A stretch of 64,000 bases of DNA from the NCBI RefSeq assembly GCF_011759505.1, contig NZ_JAAOYO010000002.1, positions 248,001 through 312,000 of the forward strand, given 5' to 3'. Below the pieces are notes generated by a model that did not search any database, had not been told where the DNA came from, and saw nothing but the letters and a program-made list of their open reading frames with translations. The position numbers and the translations under genes are program-made. Source of the DNA: Curtobacterium salicis (GTDB lineage Bacteria > Actinomycetota > Actinomycetes > Actinomycetales > Microbacteriaceae). This document shows, piece by piece, positions 55,095-61,293 of the stretch (positions are counted from its first letter, which is position 1; each line of letters starts with the position of its first letter).

Positions 55095-56519
55095 ATGCCT
55101 GATGAACCGCAGCCGGGGCCGGACGACGACTTCCAGGAGATGCTCCGCAAGCTCCTGTCCGGCGAGGGGCAGATCGACCCGTCGCAGCTCGCCGGCGCCG
55201 CCGGCCTGCCGAACGACCCGGCCGCCGTCGCCGAACTCATGAGCCAGCTCCAACGCGCCGCCCAGACCGGCTCGGAGGGCATCGACTTCACCGTGACGGC
55301 GGACCGCGCCGCCACGATCGCCCGCGAGGGCGCCGAGCCGCTCGACCCCGCGACCGCGCAGGCGTCGGCGCAGGCGTTCCAGGTCGCGGCCCTGTGGCTC
55401 GACGAGGTCACCACCGTCGCCGAACTCACCGCGACGCCGAGCGTCTACACCCGCGAGCAGTGGGCGAAGGCGACGGCTCCGGTCTGGTCGCAGATCGCCG
55501 AGCCCGTCGCCTCGAGCATCGCGACCGCCCTGACCGAGGCGATCGACCAGCGTGCGCCCGAAGAGCTCAAGGTGATGCTCGGCGACGTCTCGAAGGCGAT
55601 GCGCGGCGTCGCCGGGGCCCTCTTCGCGATCCAGCTCGGCCAGGTCGTCGGGCAGCTCGCGAAGGAGGTCGTGTCCGGCGGCGACGTGGGCGTGCCGCTG
55701 CTCGACGAGCAGGTCGCCGCCCTGGTGCCGCAGAACGTCGCCGAGTTCGCCGACGGACTCGACGTCCCCGTGGACGAGGTCCGCATCTACCTGGCGGTCC
55801 GGGAGCTCGCACACGCCCGGCTGTTCCGGTCGGCCCGCTGGCTCCGACTGCACATCATCTCCTCGATCACGGAGTACGCGAAGGGCGTGCACATCCCGTT
55901 CGACCGGGTCGAGGAATCGCTGTCCGGCATCGACCCGACCGACCAGGAGCAGCTGCGCGACGCGCTGGCCTCCGGGGTGCTGATCCCGCCGCGGACGCCC
56001 GAGCAGGACGCCGCGCTCGCCCGGCTCGAGACCATGCTCGCCCTGGTCGAGGGCTGGGTCGACACCGTCACGGCCGCGGCGACCGCACGCCTGCCCCGCG
56101 CGGGTGCGATCGCCGAGATGGTCCGTCGCCGCCGAGCCGCGGGTGGTCCGGCCGAGTCGGCGTTCGCCACGCTGGTCGGTCTGGAACTCCGGCCGCGCCG
56201 ACTGCGCGAGGCCGCCGCGATGTGGCAGCGCGTGACCGACGAGCTCGGCGCCGACCAGCGCGATGCCCTCTGGGCCGCGTTCGACCTTGTGCCCGGTTCG
56301 GACGACATCGACGCGCCGGAGTCGCTCGTCGCCCGGTTGCGGGACCCCTCGCAGTCCGCCGAGGACGACGCCTTCGACCGGGCCCTCGAGGACCTGCTCA
56401 ACGACGCCACCGACGACCGTCCGCACGAGGACGAGTCCGGTGGGATCGACGAGGACGGCAGCGCCGATGGCCCGTCCGACGGCCCGGCACCTGGTCCGGC
56501 CACCGGTCCGCAGCAGTAG
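55095..56519 (+). CDS. DUF2342 zinc-dependent metalloprotease-like protein
   Basis: A 474-residue member of DUF2342/TIGR03624, often named zinc-dependent metalloprotease. The conserved block is EVRIYLAVRELAHARLFRSA (near residues 225-245), with Glu-x-x-His as the presumed zinc and catalytic residues; protease activity has not been shown as far as I know. Other family blocks are AKATAPVWSQIAEPVAS and GWVDTVTAAAT. The C-terminal 50 residues are acidic and Gly/Pro-rich. It matches Rv3195 in order and orientation. A hairpin terminator follows. Confidence 0.9.
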   Translation: MPDEPQPGPDDDFQEMLRKLLSGEGQIDPSQLAGAAGLPNDPAAVAELMSQLQRAAQTGSEGIDFTVTADRAATIAREGAEPLDPATAQASAQAFQVAALWLDEVTTVAELTATPSVYTREQWAKATAPVWSQIAEPVASSIATALTEAIDQRAPEELKVMLGDVSKAMRGVAGALFAIQLGQVVGQLAKEVVSGGDVGVPLLDEQVAALVPQNVAEFADGLDVPVDEVRIYLAVRELAHARLFRSARWLRLHIISSITEYAKGVHIPFDRVEESLSGIDPTDQEQLRDALASGVLIPPRTPEQDAALARLETMLALVEGWVDTVTAAATARLPRAGAIAEMVRRRRAAGGPAESAFATLVGLELRPRRLREAAAMWQRVTDELGADQRDALWAAFDLVPGSDDIDAPESLVARLRDPSQSAEDDAFDRALEDLLNDATDDRPHEDESGGIDEDGSADGPSDGPAPGPATGPQQ

Positions 56520-56526
56520 TCGTCCC

Positions 56527-56555
56527 GGACGGGAGGCACGTCCCGCCTCCCGTCC
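56527..56555 (+). terminator. Terminator of the DUF2342 gene
   Basis: A perfect 11-bp stem (56527-56537 with 56545-56555, arm GGACGGGAGGC) with a 7-nt loop, just past the stop; it contains a CGGGAGGCACG copy. Confidence 0.8.
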
Positions 56556-56639
56556 ACACCCGCCGGCCCGCCACCGGGTTCTCCACAGATCACGCGGTCG
56601 CCGCCTCCGCCGGCCGCCCGATGCGCCAGCGTTGGCGCC

Positions 56640-57524
56640 ATGGGCATCCGCATCGATCCGACACTCGAGTTCGTGTGGCGCGACCCGTGCACCGTGCAGC
56701 TCGGGGTCGACCCGCCGCGCGCCGTGGTGCCCGTCCCGACCACGGCCGAGGAGCGGTTCCTCTGCGCCCTCCGACGCGAGACGGCCCGCGACGTGATGTC
56801 CGGTCTCGCCCGCAGCGTCGGCTGCACCCCGGCGGCGGCCGCCCGGGTGCTCGGGGACGCTGCCGCCGCGGTCGTCGACATGCTCCCCGAGCCCCTGGCA
56901 CGGGTGGAGGTCGCCGGCTCCGGCCCACTCGCGGACGAACTCGACCGGATGCTCACCGGCGAGGGCGTGACCGTCGTCCGGACGGTCGTCCCGCGGGGCG
57001 GCCCGGTGCCGGAGCCCGACCCCGCTCCGGCGCTGGCGGTCCTCGTCGCCGACCACGTCACCGACCCGGCCGTACGGTCGGCGTGGACCCGACGGTCCGT
57101 CCCGCACCTGCCGGTCGTGGTCGGCGACGGCCGGGTGCGCGTCGGACCGTTCCTCGTGCCGGGAGCCGGTCCGTGCCTCCAGTGCGTGGAGCTCGAACGG
57201 ACGGACGCGGACACCGCCTGGCCGACGATCGCCGCCCAGGTGTGGGGCCGGCCGGCGGCGGTGCTGTCACCGTGGCGGGCCGCGACGGTGGCGGCGGCGG
57301 TGACGCGCTCGGTCCTCGACCGGCTCCCCCTGGTGGTGCAGCGGCCGGACGCCGAACAGCGACTGTTCGACCGGACGGACCTGTCGGTCACGCGCCGGTG
57401 GGTCGCTCCGCATCCGCGGTGTGCGTGCCGATCGCTGCCAGGAACCGACTCGCCACCCGTGGTCCGCCCCGTGACGAACCCTGCGCCGACCACGTCATCG
57501 TCAGGGAACGACGTGCCCGGGTGA
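56640..57524 (+). CDS. ThiF/cyclodehydratase-like protein of unknown function
   Basis: A 294-residue protein resembling the N-terminal, ThiF-like part of thiazole/oxazole (TOMM) cyclodehydratases. Two Cys pairs, Cys179/Cys182 in GPCLQCVELERTDADTAWP and Cys261/Cys263 in HPRCACR, match the structural zinc site of that family. The ATP-binding residues of true E1 enzymes are not evident. There is no precursor peptide, dehydrogenase or protease nearby, so RiPP synthesis is unlikely. The gene occupies the Rv3196 position of the mycobacterial block. Its last 45 codons (from residue 250) overlap the end of convergent uvrD2, including Cys261/263. CAGCGT 6 nt upstream may be a weak leaderless -10. Confidence 0.78.
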   Translation: MGIRIDPTLEFVWRDPCTVQLGVDPPRAVVPVPTTAEERFLCALRRETARDVMSGLARSVGCTPAAAARVLGDAAAAVVDMLPEPLARVEVAGSGPLADELDRMLTGEGVTVVRTVVPRGGPVPEPDPAPALAVLVADHVTDPAVRSAWTRRSVPHLPVVVGDGRVRVGPFLVPGAGPCLQCVELERTDADTAWPTIAAQVWGRPAAVLSPWRAATVAAAVTRSVLDRLPLVVQRPDAEQRLFDRTDLSVTRRWVAPHPRCACRSLPGTDSPPVVRPVTNPAPTTSSSGNDVPG

Positions 57525-59133
57525 TGCCGACGTAGAACAGCCGGCGTTCCTCGTCGATGCCGTCGTCGGTGGTCGCGTACGAGATCGGCAGCAGGCCCTC
57601 GGCGACGCCGGCGAGCACCACGTGCGGCCACTCCAGACCCTTGGACGAGTGCAGGGTGGCGAGCGTGACGGCGTCGAGCTCCGGCTCGTGGTGGGTGGCC
57701 GCGCGGTCGACCAGGTCGGCGGTGAACTGCTGCATCGTCGTGTCGGCGGGCGCGGACTCGGCGAGTTGCATGATCGCCTGCAGCGCCTCCCACTGCTCAC
57801 GGACGGCACCGGTGCCCTCGGGGGCGGTGCGGGTCCAGCCGCTGATCTGCAGGACGAGCTCCACCCGGCGCAGCAGTTCGTCGTCGGTCTGCCGAACAGC
57901 TTCGCCGCGCATGTGGTGCACCGCGAGCTTGACCTCCGGTCGGTCGAAGAAGCGCTTGCCGCCCTGCACCCGGTACGGGATCCCGTTCCGGGCGAGCGCC
58001 GACTCGATCGCGGCCGACTGCGCCCCGACGCGGAACAGCACCGCGCAGTCGCCGTACGCGGCACCCCCGGTCACGAGCTCGGCGATGCGCCGGGCGATGG
58101 TCGCGGCCTCGTCGCCGTCGTGGACGCACGGCAGCACGACCGGGTCGGGGCCGGGCGAGGACTCCTGCGCGACCAGGTCCAGGGCACCCGGTTGCCCGCG
58201 CATCAGGGTGTTCGCGGCGTGCACGACCTCCCGCGTGGACCGGTAGTTCCGTTCGAGCCGGACCACGGACGCACGCGGGAACTCCGAGCCGAAGCCGAGC
58301 AGGTAGCGGCTCGAGGCGCCGGTGAACGAGTAGATCGTCTGGCTGGCGTCCCCGACCACGCACAGGTCGTCCCGACCCCCGAGCCACGCCCGGAGCAGGT
58401 CGTGCTGCACGGGCGAGACGTCCTGGTACTCGTCCACGACGAAGAAGCGGTACTGCTGCCGCACGTAGGACGCCACCCGGGGCTCGGACTCCACCATCCC
58501 GAGGGTCGCCAGCAGCACGTCCTCGAAGTCCATCTGCCGACGGTCGTCCTTGAGCCGCTCGTAGGCGCGCATCAGGTCGACGACCCGCGACGGCGAGGTG
58601 TCGCGCGGCATGGTGCGCTCGGACGCGGCCGCCTCGTACTCGTCGTAGGTGAGGCGCTGGACCTTGCGCCACTCCACCTCGCCCGCCAGGTCGCGGAGCG
58701 TGGGGGTGTCCACCCGGAGTCCGATCGTGTCGGCTGCGTGCGCGATCACCCGGCCCTTCGACTCCACCAGACCGGGGGCGTGCCCACCGACGGTGTCCGG
58801 CCAGAAGTACCCGAGTTGCGACATCGCCGCCGCGTGGAAGGTCCGCGCCTGCACGGCACCCGCGCCCAGGGCACGAAGGCGGGAGCGCAGTTCACCGGCG
58901 GCCCGCGTGGTGAAGGTCAGCGCCAGGACGTGGTTCGGCGAGTAGGTGCCGGTGGCGACGCCGTACGCGATGCGGTGCGTGATCGCGCGGGTCTTGCCGG
59001 TGCCGGCGCCGGCCAGGACGGCGACCGGACCGAGGAGCGTCCGGGCGACGGTGCGCTGCTCGGCGTCGAGCGCGGCGAGCAGGGCGTCCGGCGACGGGGT
59101 CGTCGGGTCCGCGGGTCCGGCTGCGGGGGTCAC
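57388..59133 (-). CDS. UvrD2-type ATP-dependent DNA helicase
   Basis: A 581-residue superfamily 1A helicase. Walker A is VLAGAGTGKTRAITHRI, Walker B VVDEYQDVSPVQ, motif III GDASQTIYSFTGAS, motif IV RLERNYRST and motif VI FYVGITRARRSL. It ends soon after motif VI: the HRDC domain of mycobacterial UvrD2 (Rv3198c) is absent. GTG 59133 overlaps the nudC stop (GTGA), so the two are coupled. The 3' end overlaps the convergent ThiF-like gene by 137 bp. Confidence 0.92.
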   Translation of the reverse strand: MTPAAGPADPTTPSPDALLAALDAEQRTVARTLLGPVAVLAGAGTGKTRAITHRIAYGVATGTYSPNHVLALTFTTRAAGELRSRLRALGAGAVQARTFHAAAMSQLGYFWPDTVGGHAPGLVESKGRVIAHAADTIGLRVDTPTLRDLAGEVEWRKVQRLTYDEYEAAASERTMPRDTSPSRVVDLMRAYERLKDDRRQMDFEDVLLATLGMVESEPRVASYVRQQYRFFVVDEYQDVSPVQHDLLRAWLGGRDDLCVVGDASQTIYSFTGASSRYLLGFGSEFPRASVVRLERNYRSTREVVHAANTLMRGQPGALDLVAQESSPGPDPVVLPCVHDGDEAATIARRIAELVTGGAAYGDCAVLFRVGAQSAAIESALARNGIPYRVQGGKRFFDRPEVKLAVHHMRGEAVRQTDDELLRRVELVLQISGWTRTAPEGTGAVREQWEALQAIMQLAESAPADTTMQQFTADLVDRAATHHEPELDAVTLATLHSSKGLEWPHVVLAGVAEGLLPISYATTDDGIDEERRLFYVGITRARRSLTMTWSAQGSSRGGPRVASRFLAAIGTHTADAERPTGA

Positions 59134-60065
59134 GGCAGGTCGAGCGGCCCGCCGTACCACTCCTCGATGATCGTGCGGGCGATCGAGGTCCGGCCGGGCA
59201 GCAGGACCGTGTCGCCGGCCTGCTCGCGGATCTCGTCACGCGAGAACCAGCGGACGTCGATGATCTCCACGCCGTCGGGGCGGGCGGTGGACGGGTCGCC
59301 GTCGACCGCTCGGGCACGGAACCCGACCATCAGGGACGCCGGGAACGGCCACGGCTGCGAGCCGAGGTACTCGGGCTCCTCGATCGTGACGCCGGCTTCT
59401 TCGAAGACCTCGCGGCGGACGGCGTCCTCGAGGGACTCCCCCGGTTCGACGAAGCCGGCGAGCAGCGAGTAGCGGTTCGCGTCCCACGCCGCGTTCGAGC
59501 CGAGCAGGATCCGGTCCTGGCCGTCGGTGATCCCGACGATGATGGCGGCGTCGGTGCGCGGGAAGTGCTGGTGGCCCTCGGGGTCGCGGCGGACCCACCC
59601 GCCGACGGTCGACTCGGTCGGCGAGCCGGTGCGCGGCGAGAACCCGTGCACGGCGTGCCAGTTCGCCATCGCGACGGCCTCGACCGCCAGGCCCTGGTCA
59701 CGCGCGGAGAGCTCGGTGCCGAACATGCGGAGGTTCTCCCACGCGTCGGTGTCCGGCTCGATCCGGGCAGCCGCGGCGTCGTCGACGAGCGCCGCGACGA
59801 AACGGGTGCCGGCCGCGGCGTCCGGAGCGTCGCTGACCGCACGACCGAGGTAGAGCAGCGTGGCGTCGTCCGGCACCTGGTCGGCGTCGACGAACCGCAG
59901 CGTGCCGTCGGCGTTCCGGAGCATCGCGCCGCCGTGGACCGGGAGGAACCGGGTGGTCGGGTCGTCGCGCAGCACCCGCTCGAGGTCGGGCGTGGAACGG
60001 TGCTCCGCATCGCGGTCGAGCTCGTTGCGGGCGAGCGGCAGCCGGGCGGCGAACTCCACGGTCAC
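59130..60065 (-). CDS. nudC: NAD(+) diphosphatase / decapping-type Nudix hydrolase
   Basis: A 311-residue NudC. The Nudix box is GFVEPGESLEDAVRREVFEE (204-223, then AGV), and the NudC-specific SQPWPFPAS is at 236-244. NudC splits NAD(H) and removes NAD caps from RNA. The zinc-ribbon cysteines before the Nudix domain are all missing: Ser143 and Thr146 stand at the first pair (GFSPRTGSPTE) and the second pair is absent. AGGAG lies 7 nt before GTG 60065. It is first of nudC-uvrD2. Confidence 0.94.
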   Translation of the reverse strand: MTVEFAARLPLARNELDRDAEHRSTPDLERVLRDDPTTRFLPVHGGAMLRNADGTLRFVDADQVPDDATLLYLGRAVSDAPDAAAGTRFVAALVDDAAAARIEPDTDAWENLRMFGTELSARDQGLAVEAVAMANWHAVHGFSPRTGSPTESTVGGWVRRDPEGHQHFPRTDAAIIVGITDGQDRILLGSNAAWDANRYSLLAGFVEPGESLEDAVRREVFEEAGVTIEEPEYLGSQPWPFPASLMVGFRARAVDGDPSTARPDGVEIIDVRWFSRDEIREQAGDTVLLPGRTSIARTIIEEWYGGPLDLP

Positions 60066-60133
60066 ACGGATCTCCTGGTGGTCGACACGTCCCGGGTCAG
60101 CGTGGCGCGCACCGATCGGATGCGCCGCGGACC

Positions 60134-60139
60134 TACCCT
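60134..60139 (+). promoter_or_regulatory. Leaderless -10 of the APH-fold gene
   Basis: TACCCT ends 7 nt before ATG 60147. Confidence 0.6.
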
Positions 60140-60146
60140 GTTGGGC

Positions 60147-61145
60147 ATGGCGGGATCGCAGTTCACTCTAGCCGCGTTGGCGACCACGGCCGTGCCCGGA
60201 CTGGTCCTGACCGGCACACGCACGCTCGGCTCGGTGGCCGGCGGCGACTACGAATCGGCCGTCGTCCGCGACGCCGACGGCCGATCCTCGGCGATCCGTC
60301 GTCCCCGGAACCAGCGTGCGGAAGCACGCCAGTCCGCCGACCTCGTCGCGATCCGCGCCCTGAGCGCCGGGATCCGCACGCGCCTCCCGTTCGCCGTCCC
60401 GGAGTACCGCGGTCAGGCGCCCATCGGGTCGACCCGCGCCATCCTGACCTCGTACGTCGAGGGCGCGCACCCCGCGCTCCGTGACCTGACCGAGCGTCCG
60501 GAGCTGGCCACCAGCGTCGGCCGCGCGATCGCCGCGCTGCACGTGCTGCCCACGAGCTTCGTCACCGACGCCGGTCTGCCCTCGCTCACGCCGTTCGAGG
60601 TGCTCCGCTCCGCCGTGTCCGTGATGGACCGTGCCGTCGCGACGAAGCTCGTGCCGGCCGCCCTGCAGGAACGGTGGGAGGGTGCCGCGCGCGACCAGCA
60701 GCTGTGGCAGTTCACACCCACCGTCGTACACGGGTCGCTCGGCCTCGACGCACTGCTCGTCCAGGGTGACGACGTCACGGGCGTCCTCGGCTGGGGCGAG
60801 CTGCGGCTCGGCGACCCGGCGAAGGACCTGGCGTGGGTGCTCGCCGGCCGCCGCGAGGCGTTCGACACCGTGCTCAGCGCCTACACCGCCGGTGGTGGCG
60901 GCCGCGACCGACAGCTCGGCCAGCGGGCGCGCGTGCACCACGAACTCGAGACCGCGCAGTGGCTGCTGCACGGCGTGCAGGTGAAGAGCACCGAGGTCGT
61001 CGACGACGCCGTCGCGATGATGCACCGCCTCGCCGAGGCCGTGCACGCCCCCTCGGCTGCGCCGTTGCAGGCGGTCTCGCCGGAGACGATGGAGATCGGC
61101 GAGGTCGAGCAGCTGCTCTCCTCGACCGAGCGCCGCCACAGCTGA
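60147..61145 (+). CDS. Aminoglycoside-phosphotransferase-fold protein, probably not a kinase
   Basis: A 332-residue protein with the APH fold. The catalytic loop HGDLxxxN reads HGSLGLDA (195-202), losing the catalytic Asp and the metal Asn. The DxD position reads LGWGELRLGDP with Gly215 in place of the metal Asp; the later DPAKDLAW is kept. Phosphotransfer is therefore doubtful. It is divergent from nudC by 81 bp and leaderless by its -10. In this position actinobacteria often carry an APH-like gene between the two helicases. It may bind a nucleotide or small molecule; it should not be called a resistance gene. Confidence 0.82.
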   Translation: MAGSQFTLAALATTAVPGLVLTGTRTLGSVAGGDYESAVVRDADGRSSAIRRPRNQRAEARQSADLVAIRALSAGIRTRLPFAVPEYRGQAPIGSTRAILTSYVEGAHPALRDLTERPELATSVGRAIAALHVLPTSFVTDAGLPSLTPFEVLRSAVSVMDRAVATKLVPAALQERWEGAARDQQLWQFTPTVVHGSLGLDALLVQGDDVTGVLGWGELRLGDPAKDLAWVLAGRREAFDTVLSAYTAGGGGRDRQLGQRARVHHELETAQWLLHGVQVKSTEVVDDAVAMMHRLAEAVHAPSAAPLQAVSPETMEIGEVEQLLSSTERRHS

Positions 61146-61170
61146 CGCGCCGACCGGGAGGTCGGCCGGA

Positions 61171-61246
61171 CCCGCGGGACACCGGTGTTCGTCCGATGCA
61201 TCGCGGGAAGACGCGGCGGGTTCGACGAACACCGGTGTTCCGCGGG
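61171..61246. terminator. Long hairpin with paired palindromes between convergent genes
   Basis: Arms of 23 bp (61171-61193 and 61224-61246) differ at one position and flank a 30-nt loop. Each arm contains ACCGGTGTTC; the right one is part of the perfect palindrome GAACACCGGTGTTC (61227-61240). It lies between the APH-fold gene and the helicase-nuclease stop. Confidence 0.8.
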
Positions 61247-61293
61247 GTCGACGCGCGCGCCAGGCGGCCGCCGGCCGGGAGGCACGACTCGCG

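Noticed and set aside
56640..57524. A TOMM/RiPP biosynthetic cluster
   Set aside because: There is no precursor peptide, YcaO, dehydrogenase or exporter nearby, and the neighbours form a conserved repair locus.
60147..61145. An aminoglycoside or macrolide resistance kinase
   Set aside because: Catalytic Asp, metal Asn and second metal Asp are all replaced.
61227..61240. GAACACCGGTGTTC as a LexA SOS box
   Set aside because: The actinobacterial box has four bases between GAAC and GTTC; here there are six. The site lies between two gene ends and is part of a terminator-like inverted repeat.
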